A stretch of DNA of 64,000 bases, from assembly GCF_000015565.1 (NCBI RefSeq), contig NC_008786.1:4142501-4206500 (forward strand), in the 5' to 3' direction. Numbering within the stretch: the stretch's first letter is position 1; the number at the start of each line of letters is the position of its first letter. Source of the DNA: Verminephrobacter eiseniae EF01-2. GTDB taxonomy: Bacteria; Pseudomonadota; Gammaproteobacteria; Burkholderiales; Burkholderiaceae_C. Positions 24,095 to 32,698 of the stretch are shown piece by piece. The notes beneath the pieces are model-generated. The model was not told the origin of the DNA. It worked only from the letters and a program-made list of their open reading frames with translations, and did no database searches. The translations under genes and the position numbers were made by a program.

Positions 24095-25639
24095 TCAGGC
24101 CCGCCGTGCCGCCAATGCCGGCGCCCCCACCGTCGCCCCCACGGGAGCACTGCCCGGCAACGCCAGTTGCAGCACCTTGGCCTCGGTCGCTTCGGCGCGT
24201 GTCAGCACGCCGCTGATCCGCCCTTGGCACATGACGATCAACCGGTCCGATATTCCCATGACCTCCGGCAATTCGCTGGAGACCAGCACAATGGCGACGC
24301 CTCGATCGGCCAGTTCATAAAGAATCCGGTAGATTTCGTTTTTCGCCCCGACATCGATGCCGCGTGTCGGCTCGTCGATGATGAGCACCTTCAACCCGGT
24401 TTCGGCAAGCCAGCGCGCAAGAATCGTTTTTTGCTGATTGCCGCCCGAGAGAAAGCGGATTTTCTGCTCCCTGTGGGGCGTCTTGATACGCAAGCGCCCG
24501 ATGAATTCATCGGCAATGCGGGACTCGGCCCGCTGGTCGACGAACAGCCCCCAACGCAGGTGATGGCGGCGGCAACTGATATTGATGTTCTCGGACACCG
24601 GGCGACAGCCCACGATGCCTTCTTCCTTGCGGTCTTCCGGGCAAAACATGATGCCCCGGCGAATCGATTCAGGAATGCCGCACAGTGGCAGCGCCTGGCC
24701 ATCGAGTTCCAAGCGCCCGCTGCGGCAGCGGTCGGCACCATAAATCAAGCGCATCAGCTCGCTGCGGCCTGCGCCTACCAAACCAAAGAAGCCGAGGATT
24801 TCCCCGCTGCGGATGGCAAAACTGGCAGGCGCAGACAATTTGCGCCCCTCGATGTCGATCACGCGCAGCCGCTCTGGGCCCAGGGTGCGGCTGCGGTAAT
24901 CGAAGATATCCCCGATCTCGCGCCCGACCATTTCACTGATCAGGGTGTCGCGGGTCAATTCCTGCATCTGCAGATGCTCGCCCACCTTGCGTCCATCGCG
25001 AAAGATGGTGCAGGCGTCGCACAGGTGGAAAATCTCATCCATCCGGTGCGAGATATAAATGATCGCCTTGCCCTGTGAGCGCAGCGATGCCACCAGACCG
25101 AACAGGATTTGCGCTTCCCGATGCGACAGGGAACTGGTGGGTTCATCGAAAGCGATGACCCGGGCATTGCGCAACAACGCCTTGCATATCTCGACCATCT
25201 GGCGCTGCGCAATCGACAGGTGCTTCAATTTCGCCAGAGGATCGAAGTCCACCCCGATCTTTTGCAACTGCTCACGCACCCCGGCTTGCAACTGCCGCGA
25301 CCTGACGAATCCCAGGCGGTGCGGCAAGTGGCCGAGCATCAGATTTTCCATCACGCTCATTTCGGGCACATATTGCAGTTCCTGATGGATGATGGCAATC
25401 CCTTGGTCAATGGCGGCACGGGCATTCTGGAAGCGCTGCGGCAACCCGTGCAGCAGTATTTCCCCGGCGTCGGGCTGGTAAACGCCGCCGAGGATCTTCA
25501 GCAGCGTTGATTTGCCGGCACCATTTTCACCCATCAAGCCATGCACCGTTCCCGCCGGCACACTGAACGACACATCGGCAAGCGCACGGACGCCAGGGAA
25601 ATTCTTTCCAATATTGCGAAACTCAAGTACGGGCGGCAT
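24095..25639 (-). CDS. araG: Sugar ABC transporter ATPase AraG (duplicated)
   Basis: This 514-residue CUT2 ATPase has two fused nucleotide-binding domains. The first has Walker [10 protein letters not shown], signature [11 protein letters not shown] and Walker [13 protein letters not shown]. The second has the degenerate loop GLVGAGRSE, signature LSGGNQQK and Walker [13 protein letters not shown], typical of this family. It energises uptake by AraH. ATG 25639 ([16 protein letters not shown]) aligns with the E. coli start; ATG 25657 is 6 codons longer. The C-terminal 25 residues are Ala/Val-rich and unusual. Confidence 0.92.
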   Translation of the reverse strand: MPPVLEFRNIGKNFPGVRALADVSFSVPAGTVHGLMGENGAGKSTLLKILGGVYQPDAGEILLHGLPQRFQNARAAIDQGIAIIHQELQYVPEMSVMENLMLGHLPHRLGFVRSRQLQAGVREQLQKIGVDFDPLAKLKHLSIAQRQMVEICKALLRNARVIAFDEPTSSLSHREAQILFGLVASLRSQGKAIIYISHRMDEIFHLCDACTIFRDGRKVGEHLQMQELTRDTLISEMVGREIGDIFDYRSRTLGPERLRVIDIEGRKLSAPASFAIRSGEILGFFGLVGAGRSELMRLIYGADRCRSGRLELDGQALPLCGIPESIRRGIMFCPEDRKEEGIVGCRPVSENINISCRRHHLRWGLFVDQRAESRIADEFIGRLRIKTPHREQKIRFLSGGNQQKTILARWLAETGLKVLIIDEPTRGIDVGAKNEIYRILYELADRGVAIVLVSSELPEVMGISDRLIVMCQGRISGVLTRAEATEAKVLQLALPGSAPVGATVGAPALAARRA

Positions 25640-25699
25640 GGTATTTTTTCCGGTCATCCGGCCCCGGGCCGCGCCAGCGGCACGGCCCGGGGTCATGGT

Positions 25700-26692
25700 T
25701 CAGTCCAACCCCATCTCCTTTTTGACTGCCGCGATATTGTCCCGGGTCATCAGACTGCCCGCGGTGAGAATCAGTTTTTCCGGCTCTTTTCCGGACTTGA
25801 TCCAGTCGTACATGTTCACCGCAGTTTCATAGCCGTGGCGCTTGGGGCTGATCAGCACGGTGCCGAAAAATCCGGTGACCGCAGGCTTGGCAAACTCGTT
25901 CAGCGCCGATTTGCTCCCGCCGATGCCGACGCCGATGATCTGGTCGGCCTTGATGCCCTGCCCTTCGGCGGCACGCACGGCGCCCAGCACGGCCTCGTCA
26001 TTGAGGCCGAACGCGATCCAGTGCTTGAACCTGGGGTTCTTGGTCAGCGCGATGGCCGCTGCGTTGAAGGCCGCCTCGGTGTCCGTCTTGGACTGTGGCG
26101 CATTCAGGATATTGGCGGCGGGAAAGCCCGCCCGGGTCAGGCTGGCGCTGGCACCATCGGTACGCTCCTTGGCCGTGGGCAGTTGGTCATAAGAAATGCG
26201 GATGGCGCCGACCTCTTCGGGTTTCCAGGCGCGTTTTTTGATCTCGTCGGCGAGGGTTTGTCCGACCAACTCGCCGATCTTTTGCGCCGAGATCCCCATA
26301 TGGGGCACGCTTTCGATCGGCTTGCCGGCGCCATCGACCAGCCGATCATCGACCGTCATCAGTTTGAGACGGTTCTGCTTGGCCTTGGCCACCACGGCAC
26401 TGCCGAGTTTGACATCGGGAACGCAGATGATGAAACCCTGCGCCTGTTGCGCGCCGAGGTTGTCTATGGCCGTCAACACCTCGCTGCCGCCGGGCACCCC
26501 GATCTTGATCAGCTTGAAACCCTTTTCCCGCGCCGCCTGCTCGGCAAACTTCCACTCATCCTGGAACCACGGCTCTTCTGCCTGCTTGACCAGAAAACCG
26601 ATCTTGGGCTCGTCCGCAGCCTGCGCCGCCGTGCCGATCGATGCCAGCACCATGCCCAATGCTCCCACCCACTTGTGAATCTTCGATGCCAT
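25700..26692 (-). CDS. araF: Sugar ABC transporter periplasmic binding protein AraF
   Basis: This 330-residue pre-protein has a cleavable signal peptide (KIHKWVGALGMVLASIGTAAQA) and the mature start DEPKIGFLVKQAEEPWFQDEWKFAE, which closely tracks E. coli AraF. It has the later segments GFIICVPDVKLGSAVVAKAK and HWIAFGLNDEAVLGAVRAAEGQG. It binds the sugar in the periplasm and delivers it to AraGH. ATG 26692 follows GGAGA; an in-frame codon at 26716 is less likely. Although the nearest match is an arabinose binder, the dgo genes suggest galactose is the physiological ligand; AraF-type proteins bind both. Confidence 0.92.
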   Translation of the reverse strand: MASKIHKWVGALGMVLASIGTAAQAADEPKIGFLVKQAEEPWFQDEWKFAEQAAREKGFKLIKIGVPGGSEVLTAIDNLGAQQAQGFIICVPDVKLGSAVVAKAKQNRLKLMTVDDRLVDGAGKPIESVPHMGISAQKIGELVGQTLADEIKKRAWKPEEVGAIRISYDQLPTAKERTDGASASLTRAGFPAANILNAPQSKTDTEAAFNAAAIALTKNPRFKHWIAFGLNDEAVLGAVRAAEGQGIKADQIIGVGIGGSKSALNEFAKPAVTGFFGTVLISPKRHGYETAVNMYDWIKSGKEPEKLILTAGSLMTRDNIAAVKKEMGLD

Positions 26693-26728
26693 CTGTCTCT
26701 CCTGTTGCGTTGCCAAATTTCACCTTTC

Positions 26729-27766
26729 TTACCCGGGCACCCGCCCCGAGGCGGCCAAGGTCGGACCGCCTCCAGCCAAGCCCCGCTCCTGCGCCAACCG
26801 GATGGCCCCGAAGCCAGCCAGGCTGTGCTGCTCGTCATCGGAGACGGTGGTCACCGCCGCCGAGAAGAAATCGTCGTTTGCCAGCAGCAGGCTGTACGCC
26901 TGGCGCAGCGTGGGCTTGCCGGCCACGATGCAGCGGGTTTCGGGGCGCAGGCGCAGCGCGCTGCTGTGCTCGAGCGTCAGCAGGTCCGCGCCCAACACCG
27001 CGCCCAGCAGGAAGTTCGCGCGCGCATTGCGGTCATGGCGCGTGAATTGCCCCAGGGTGCGCACCATGAAGCACGCCCGGCCCAGACCCAGGCTGCGGGC
27101 CGAACGGGCGCCAGCGAAAAGCATTTCGGGCTCGATCCGGTCGGCGAAATCGCTGCCGAGCGAATCGGCCACGATGGTGTCGTGCGTGATCACCTGCAGC
27201 AGTTCGCCCGACAGCGTGGTGACACAGTTGGCGATGCGCTGCTGCGCATCGAGGAGCACGAATTTCGTGTGCGAGCCGGGCAAGACGATGAGCGCCGGCG
27301 CGGCGATCTTCAGGCGCTCGATCAGGCCCATGGTTTCGGCCTCTTCACCGCGCATCATGTCCATGGCTTCGCAGTCGTGCAGGCCGACGTCCGCCACCGG
27401 GTTACGCACTCCCGGGACGAACCAGATCGGCCTGGCGCAGACCTGCGGCAGCAACGCCTGCTGCATGCCGGCAGCCAGTTCCTTCAGGCCGGCGGGCGCC
27501 GGCAAATGCGCCAGCTCGAACAGGCCGACATTCGACGTGATCATCCCAGACGCAAGCAACAGGCCCAGGTCGGCGATGCCGATCCTGGCCTGCTGCAAAA
27601 CCTCGGCAATGCTCTCGCGCACCCCGTTTTGCAGCGCGCTCTTGTCACCGGTGACGGCCGTGTCGCGCACCCCCACGGGGCGTTCGGCCTGGCACGAAGG
27701 GATACCATTTCTCCAGAGGGTCGAGCGGGTGTTGGTGGTCCCTGCATCGATGGTGAGTATGTCCAT
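26729..27766 (-). CDS. dgoK: 2-dehydro-3-deoxygalactonokinase DgoK
   Basis: This 345-residue ASKHA-fold kinase phosphorylates 2-dehydro-3-deoxy-D-galactonate to the 6-phosphate. It shows the phosphate-1 loop ILTIDAGTTNTRSTLW, GLLLASGMITSN, LIVLPGSHTKFVLLD and HDTIVADSLG. It is the first gene of the operon, 36 bp before araF. The 160-bp upstream gap holds no regulator gene or clear operator. The usual GntR-type DgoR gene is not in this window. Confidence 0.93.
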   Translation of the reverse strand: MDILTIDAGTTNTRSTLWRNGIPSCQAERPVGVRDTAVTGDKSALQNGVRESIAEVLQQARIGIADLGLLLASGMITSNVGLFELAHLPAPAGLKELAAGMQQALLPQVCARPIWFVPGVRNPVADVGLHDCEAMDMMRGEEAETMGLIERLKIAAPALIVLPGSHTKFVLLDAQQRIANCVTTLSGELLQVITHDTIVADSLGSDFADRIEPEMLFAGARSARSLGLGRACFMVRTLGQFTRHDRNARANFLLGAVLGADLLTLEHSSALRLRPETRCIVAGKPTLRQAYSLLLANDDFFSAAVTTVSDDEQHSLAGFGAIRLAQERGLAGGGPTLAASGRVPG

Positions 27767-27929
27767 ATGGCCGTTGTCTCCGGATACCTGTCATCCATGC
27801 CGTCGTGGCGTGCGCGCCATCAGGGGAGCCGATGGAGCAAGGCATCGACTTTAATCAAACGCCGACGGTTTTTGCTGCGCGCTTGTTTTTTTGAAAAACG
27901 AAACGGTAACCACCCGTTTGCCGCCCGGT

Positions 27930-28370
27930 TCAGTTTTCTTCGGGCCAGTCGCGGATATAGGCTTTGAGCATCTTGTTCTCGAAGTTCTGGCTATCGACCA
28001 CGGCCTTGGCCACATCGTAGAAGCTGATCACGCCCATCAGCATCTTTTGCTCCATCACCGGCATGTAGCGGGCATGGCGCTCGAGCATCATGCGGCGCAC
28101 TTCGTCCATGTCGGTCTCCAGCGTGCAGATCAGCGGCGCGGCGTTCATCGCCGATCGCACCTGCAGCGACCCCACGCTGCCGGCGTTCTTGACCATGGCC
28201 TGTATCACCTCACGAAAGGTGAGCATGCCCACCAGGTCGCCCGACTCCATCACCACCAGCGAGCCGATGTCCCGCTCGGCCATCAGTTCGACGGCGCCGG
28301 CCAATGGCTCGTCCGGCGCGGCGGTGTAGAGGGTGTTTCCTTTGACGCGAAGAATGTCGGTGACTTTCAT
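27930..28370 (-). CDS. CBS-pair domain protein
   Basis: This is a 146-residue protein made of two CBS repeats: KVTDILRVKGNTLYTAAPDEPLAGAVELMAERDIGSLVVM, and a second with VRSAMNAAPLICTLETDMDEVRRMMLERHARYMPVM. CBS pairs bind adenosyl ligands such as AMP or S-adenosylmethionine. Stand-alone versions near core metabolism genes act as sensors, but the partner is unknown. ATG 28370 begins the first repeat; upstream in-frame codons lead into low-complexity sequence. It is divergent from the sulfhydrylase gene, with a MITE copy between them. Confidence 0.85.
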   Translation of the reverse strand: MKVTDILRVKGNTLYTAAPDEPLAGAVELMAERDIGSLVVMESGDLVGMLTFREVIQAMVKNAGSVGSLQVRSAMNAAPLICTLETDMDEVRRMMLERHARYMPVMEQKMLMGVISFYDVAKAVVDSQNFENKMLKAYIRDWPEEN

Positions 28371-28480
28371 GATGGCCAGTCTCCAAAAGGGTTGTAGTTT
28401 CTCATGGCACATGCGGGCGCCGCCCCCTCGGGGCGCAGGCAAAACGGGAGGGGGTTCACTTATCGCCCACAATGGCAGCC

Positions 28481-28611
28481 AGTGTCGCGTCACCGATCAG
28501 ATGTCGTAGGCTGCGCGCAGCCAATACCGAGCGTATTGGCAAGCGATGCAACGCCGCGATGCGCTTCGATGGCCAGCGCAGACCGACAGATGATCGGTGA
28601 CGCGACACTAG
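28481..28611. repeat. MITE-like inverted-repeat element, copy 2 (131 bp, shortened)
   Basis: It has the same termini and interior as the copy at 16250 but lacks a 33-bp internal block bounded by GCGCAGCCA-type direct repeats, as expected from slippage or recombination. It is inserted inside an older palindrome: ATCGCCCACAATG on the left and its complement CATTGTGGGCGAT on the right now flank it. It lies 39 bp before the sulfhydrylase ATG, in its promoter region. Confidence 0.8.
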
Positions 28612-28649
28612 TGCATTGTGGGCGATTATTGGCCCGCTCGGAGACAAAA

Positions 28650-29960
28650 ATGCCCGGCTACTTCGACCCCGGTTTTGACACGCTGGCGCTGCACGCTGGC
28701 GCCAGCCCCGACCCGGCCACCGGCGCGCGCGCCGTACCGCTTCACCTGAGCACCGCGTTCGTCTTCGCGTCGAGCGACCATGCCGCCGCGCTGTTCAACC
28801 TCGAACGCGGCGGGCATGTGTACAGCCGCATCAGCAACCCGACCAACGCGGTGCTCGAGCAGCGCGTCGCCGCGCTCGAAGGCGGCGCCGGCGCGATCGC
28901 CACCGCCAGCGGCCAGGCGGCGCTGCATCTGACGCTGGCCACGCTGATGGGCGCTGGCAGCCATATCGTGGCCAGCAGCGCGCTGTATGGCGGCTCGCAG
29001 AACCTGCTGCACTACACGCTGCGCCGCTTTGGCATAGCGACCACGTTCGTCAAGCCGGGCGACATCGACGCCTGGCGCGCGGCCGTGCGCCCCGACACCC
29101 GGCTGTTCTTTGGCGAGACGGTGGGCAACCCCGGTCTGGCCGTGCTCGACATCCCCACCGTGAGCGCCATCGCGCATGAGGCGGGCGTGCCGCTGCTGGT
29201 GGACTCCACCCTGACCTCGCCCTGGCTGATGCAGCCGTTCGAGCATGGCGCGGATCTGATCTGCCACTCGGCCACCAAATTCCTCTCGGGCCATGGCACG
29301 GTGGTCGGCGGCATCGTGGTCGATGGCGGCGGCTTTGACTGGGACGGGCCCCGCTCGGCCGGCAAGTTTGCCGAACTGACCCAGCCCTACGATGGCTTTC
29401 ACGGCATGGTGTTTGGCGAAGAAAGCAGCGTCGGGGCCTTCCTGTTGCGCGCGCGCCGCGAGGGCCTGCGCGACTTCGGCGCGTGCATGAGCCCGCATAC
29501 CGCCTGGCTGATTCTGCAAGGCATCGAAACCCTGCCGCTGCGCATGGAGCGCCATATGCGCAACACCGCGAAGGTGGTGGAGTTTCTGGCCGCGCAGCCT
29601 TTCGTCGCGCGCGTGGGCCACCCGATGCTGGCATCGCACCCCGACCATGCGCTGGCGCAAAAGCTGCTGCCGCGCGGCGCGGGGTCGGTGTTCAGCTTTG
29701 ACCTGAAGGGCAGCCGCGAGCAGGGCAAGAAATTCGTCGAAACTCTGAAGGTCTTCAGCCACCTGGCCAATGTCGGCGACTGCCGCAGCCTGGTGATCCA
29801 CCCGGCCAGCACCACCCATTCGCGCATGGGTGCCCAGGCGCTGCAAGACGCCGGCATCACCCAGGGCCAGATCCGCCTGTCGATCGGGCTGGAAGACGCC
29901 GACGACCTGATCGACGACCTGCAGCGCGCCCTCAGGGCCGCCGAGAAAGCAGGGGCCTGA
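28650..29960 (+). CDS. metY: O-acetylhomoserine sulfhydrylase (aminocarboxypropyltransferase)
   Basis: This 436-residue PLP enzyme of the Cys/Met metabolism fold makes homocysteine from O-acetylhomoserine and sulfide (or methanethiol). FDTLALHAG at the start, YSRISNPTNAVLEQR, SGQAALHLTLA, GETVGNPGL, and the PLP lysine in HSATKFLSGHG are all present. The length fits MetY rather than the shorter MetZ, though a succinyl-ester specificity cannot be excluded. GGAGA precedes ATG 28650. It is followed 2 bp later by a hydrolase gene. The inserted MITE just upstream may have altered its promoter. Confidence 0.9.
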   Translation: MPGYFDPGFDTLALHAGASPDPATGARAVPLHLSTAFVFASSDHAAALFNLERGGHVYSRISNPTNAVLEQRVAALEGGAGAIATASGQAALHLTLATLMGAGSHIVASSALYGGSQNLLHYTLRRFGIATTFVKPGDIDAWRAAVRPDTRLFFGETVGNPGLAVLDIPTVSAIAHEAGVPLLVDSTLTSPWLMQPFEHGADLICHSATKFLSGHGTVVGGIVVDGGGFDWDGPRSAGKFAELTQPYDGFHGMVFGEESSVGAFLLRARREGLRDFGACMSPHTAWLILQGIETLPLRMERHMRNTAKVVEFLAAQPFVARVGHPMLASHPDHALAQKLLPRGAGSVFSFDLKGSREQGKKFVETLKVFSHLANVGDCRSLVIHPASTTHSRMGAQALQDAGITQGQIRLSIGLEDADDLIDDLQRALRAAEKAGA

Positions 29961-29962
29961 CC

Positions 29963-30802
29963 ATGCACATCGATGTCGACGGCCACCCGATCTATGGCTA
30001 CACCGGCGGCAAGGCCCTGGTTGCGGCCCAGCCCACCGTGGTCTTCATCCACGGCGTTCTGAACGACCACAGCGTCTGGGCCTTGCAAAGCCGCTACCTG
30101 GCCCACCATGGCTGGAACGTGCTGGCCATCGACCTGCCGGGCCATGGCCGCAGCGCTGGCGCTGCGCCCGCCACGGTCGAGGAGGGGGCGGACTTTGTGC
30201 TGGCGCTGCTGGACGCAGTGGGCGCGCTGCCGGGCGGCATGGGTGCGCAGCGCGCCGCCCTGGTAGGCCACAGTTGGGGATCGCTGATCGCGCTGGAGGC
30301 TGCGGCGCGGCTGCGCGAGCGCATCAGCCGCCTGGCGCTGGTGGGCACGGCCTTTCCGATGAAGGTCGCGCCGGCGCTGATGGCGGCCGCGCTCGATGAC
30401 CCGCACCAGGCGCTGCGCATGGTCAACCTGCTGTCGCGCAGCACGCTGGCAGCGCCGCCGTCGGCCCTGGGGCCTGGCACCTGGGTGTTCGGCGCCAGCA
30501 TGGCCCTGGGGCGCAAGCTGCTGCGCAACCATTCGGCGGTCAACCTTTTCCACCGTGGTTTGCTGGCCTGCGACAGCTACGCCAACGGCGCGGCCGCCAT
30601 CGCGCAACTGCGCTGCCCGGTGCTGTTTGCGCTCGGCGCGCAAGACCGGATGACCCCGCCCCAGGCGGCCCAGGGCTTGATCCGTGCTGCGCAAGCCGCC
30701 GGCCAACGGGTGCAGATCGCCCATCTGCCCGTGGGGCACCACCCGATGACCGAAGCGCCGGAAGAAACGCTGTGCGCGCTGCGCGCTTTTCTGGCCGGGT
30801 AA
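29963..30802 (+). CDS. Alpha/beta-fold hydrolase
   Basis: This 279-residue hydrolase has an oxyanion strand VVFIHGVLNDHSVW, DLPGHGRS, the nucleophile elbow GHSWGS (Ser104), an acid in LGAQDRMTPP and the histidine in VGHHPMTEAP. The fold is clear but the substrate is not; esters or lactones are likely. It starts 2 bp after the sulfhydrylase stop, so the two are co-transcribed. Similar pairs occur in Comamonadaceae, but I cannot tie it to methionine synthesis. Confidence 0.85.
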   Translation: MHIDVDGHPIYGYTGGKALVAAQPTVVFIHGVLNDHSVWALQSRYLAHHGWNVLAIDLPGHGRSAGAAPATVEEGADFVLALLDAVGALPGGMGAQRAALVGHSWGSLIALEAAARLRERISRLALVGTAFPMKVAPALMAAALDDPHQALRMVNLLSRSTLAAPPSALGPGTWVFGASMALGRKLLRNHSAVNLFHRGLLACDSYANGAAAIAQLRCPVLFALGAQDRMTPPQAAQGLIRAAQAAGQRVQIAHLPVGHHPMTEAPEETLCALRAFLAG

Positions 30803-30942
30803 ATTCTGACTGTTCTGACTGTTCTGACCGGATCGACGCGCGGGGCAGCCATGCAGTGGCGCACCCGGGAGAGCGGACTGCCGCTGGTGCCGCTGGTGCC
30901 GCTGGCGCCGATGGTGCCCATGACCCATGGCACCCGTGGCAT

Positions 30943-32196
30943 TCACCGCGCCAGCACATCCGCCATCTGCAAGCGCCCAAGCCCGGCCTTGTCCCACAGC
31001 GGCCCCAGGCTCTCGGAGCGCTCCAGCAGCAGCTTGTGCACCAGCGGCTCCAGCAGGGTGCTCTGCGGGTCCGCCAGCAGCACATAGCGGGGCTCCGGCG
31101 GGTCCGACGCAGCCACCACGACCGCACTCACCTGCCCCACCCAATCGAGCGCCGTCAACGACTCCAGCACCGGCTCGAGTTGCAGCACATCCACCCGCAG
31201 CAACTGCGCCAACTGGCCGGCACGCAAGCCCTTGCCCGCATCGTGGCGCACGCGGTGCAACTGCTGCAACACCTCCAGCGCCAACTGGAACGTCCAGCCC
31301 GCCACCGTGCCACGCCGCGCCACCCCGGCCAAAAGACTGGGCAGATAGGCCGTGACCACCGCCCCGAGCAGCACGATCACCCAGGCCATATAGATCCACA
31401 CCAGCAGGATCGGCAAGGTGGCAAAGGCCCCGTAGACCACCGAATAAGTGGGCACCCGGCCCAGGTACAGCGCCAGCGCCTTCTTGGCCAGTTCGATGCA
31501 CAGCGCGACGAACAAGCCCCCGCTCCACGCATGCCGCCAGCGCACCGGGGTGTTGGGCACATAGTGGTAGAGCAGCGCCATGCCGGCGGCCAGCACCATG
31601 AACTGCAGCGAATCGAACAGGAACCGCACCCCGTCCGGCAGGCGCTTGACCAGCCCGCCGGAGGCCGACATCACATACGAGGTCAGCGCCAGGCTCGCGC
31701 CCAACAGCAACGGGCCCAGCGTGATCGCGGCCCAGTAGATCAGCACCCGCTGCCCCAGCGGCCGCAGGCGCTGCACACGCCAGATGTCGTTGAGCGTGCG
31801 GTCGATGGTCAGGATCAGCGCCAGGGCCGTGACCAGCAAAACGCTGAAACCCGCCAGGCCCAGGCCGCTGGCCTTGGCCGCAAACTGCGTCAGATAGCCC
31901 AGCACCTGGCGCGCGATGCTGTCGGGCACCAGACTGCTGACCAGCCAGCCCTGCAGCGCATCCTGCAACTGGCCAAAGATCGGAAACGCAGTGAACACCG
32001 CCAACGCCACCGTGAAAAACGGCACCAGCGCCAGGATGGTGGTAAAGGTCAGACTGCTGGCCGTCAGCCCCAGATGGTCCGCGCGAAAGCGCTCGCGCAG
32101 GGTCTGGGCGGTGGTTTTCCAGGGAAAGCGCGACAGATCGCCGAGCAGCGCCTCGATGCGCCGGGCCGCCACCGACAACGAAAAAGGCAAGGACAT
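30943..32196 (-). CDS. YihY/BrkB-family inner-membrane protein
   Basis: This 417-residue protein has six predicted transmembrane segments in the first 290 residues (for example SSLTFTTILALVPFFTVALAVF, VLIYWAAITLGPLLLGASLAL, LPILLVWIYMAWVIVLLGAVV) and a soluble C-terminal region of about 120 residues. The LTFTTILALVPF and P...R.RHAWSGGLFVA elements are family hallmarks. The old label 'ribonuclease BN' is a misannotation; the function is unknown. ATG 32196 is chosen because the conserved part starts soon after. It is divergent from the DUF2069 gene by 23 bp. Confidence 0.88.
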   Translation of the reverse strand: MSLPFSLSVAARRIEALLGDLSRFPWKTTAQTLRERFRADHLGLTASSLTFTTILALVPFFTVALAVFTAFPIFGQLQDALQGWLVSSLVPDSIARQVLGYLTQFAAKASGLGLAGFSVLLVTALALILTIDRTLNDIWRVQRLRPLGQRVLIYWAAITLGPLLLGASLALTSYVMSASGGLVKRLPDGVRFLFDSLQFMVLAAGMALLYHYVPNTPVRWRHAWSGGLFVALCIELAKKALALYLGRVPTYSVVYGAFATLPILLVWIYMAWVIVLLGAVVTAYLPSLLAGVARRGTVAGWTFQLALEVLQQLHRVRHDAGKGLRAGQLAQLLRVDVLQLEPVLESLTALDWVGQVSAVVVAASDPPEPRYVLLADPQSTLLEPLVHKLLLERSESLGPLWDKAGLGRLQMADVLAR

Positions 32197-32219
32197 GACC
32201 GATATGATGCCACCACACC

Positions 32220-32681
32220 ATGACCGCATCCCCTGCCGCCCCACGCCCTGCCCCGCATTCGGCCCGCTGCAACCACGGCGTCACCGCCACACGCTGGCTG
32301 GCCAGCGGCAGTTTGCTGGCGCTGATCGCCCTGTGCCTGGCCTGGGAGTTGGTGCTGGCGCCGCTGCGGCCCGGCGGCTCATGGCTGGCGCTCAAGGCGC
32401 TGGCACTGTGCCTGCCGCTGGCCGGCCTGCTGAAGAACCGCATGTACACCTACCGCTGGGTCAGCCTGGTGGTCTGGCTTTACTTCACCGAAGGCGTGGT
32501 GCGCGGCTGGGGGGACAGGCCCCCGTCGCAATGGCTGGCCTGGGGCGAGGCGGCGCTGTGCCTGGTGCTGTTTGCCGCTTGCGCAGCGCATGTGCGATTG
32601 CGCCAGCGCAATCACGCGCCGGTGGCGCCGGCCCGCTCGCAGGCCGAGACACCCGAGCGCGCCGCGCCGCCCGCCCACTGA
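32220..32681 (+). CDS. DUF2069 membrane protein
   Basis: This 153-residue protein has four hydrophobic segments (WLASGSLLALIALCLAWELVLAP, ALKALALCLPLAGLLKNR, YRWVSLVVWLYFTEGVVRGW, ALCLVLFAACAAHVRL). The middle R-Y-T-Y-R-W...YF.EG pattern defines DUF2069, common in Beta- and Gammaproteobacteria. Its function is unknown. It lies 17 bp before the FAD-dehydrogenase gene on the same strand. Confidence 0.82.
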   Translation: MTASPAAPRPAPHSARCNHGVTATRWLASGSLLALIALCLAWELVLAPLRPGGSWLALKALALCLPLAGLLKNRMYTYRWVSLVVWLYFTEGVVRGWGDRPPSQWLAWGEAALCLVLFAACAAHVRLRQRNHAPVAPARSQAETPERAAPPAH

Positions 32682-32698
32682 AGAAAAGAACCCCGCCC

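Noticed and set aside
28404..28649. N-terminal extension of the sulfhydrylase through the MITE
   Set aside because: The frame is open through the repeat by chance; ATG 28650 with GGAGA starts the conserved domain.
30803..30942. Short TTCTGACTG and CCGCTGGTG repeats as regulatory sites
   Set aside because: Only two to three units of low-complexity sequence between convergent genes; no supporting context.
29399..32449. A 1016-codon minus-strand open frame
   Set aside because: It runs antisense to the metY and hydrolase genes and out of frame with the BrkB gene; composition is low-complexity and it has no domain.
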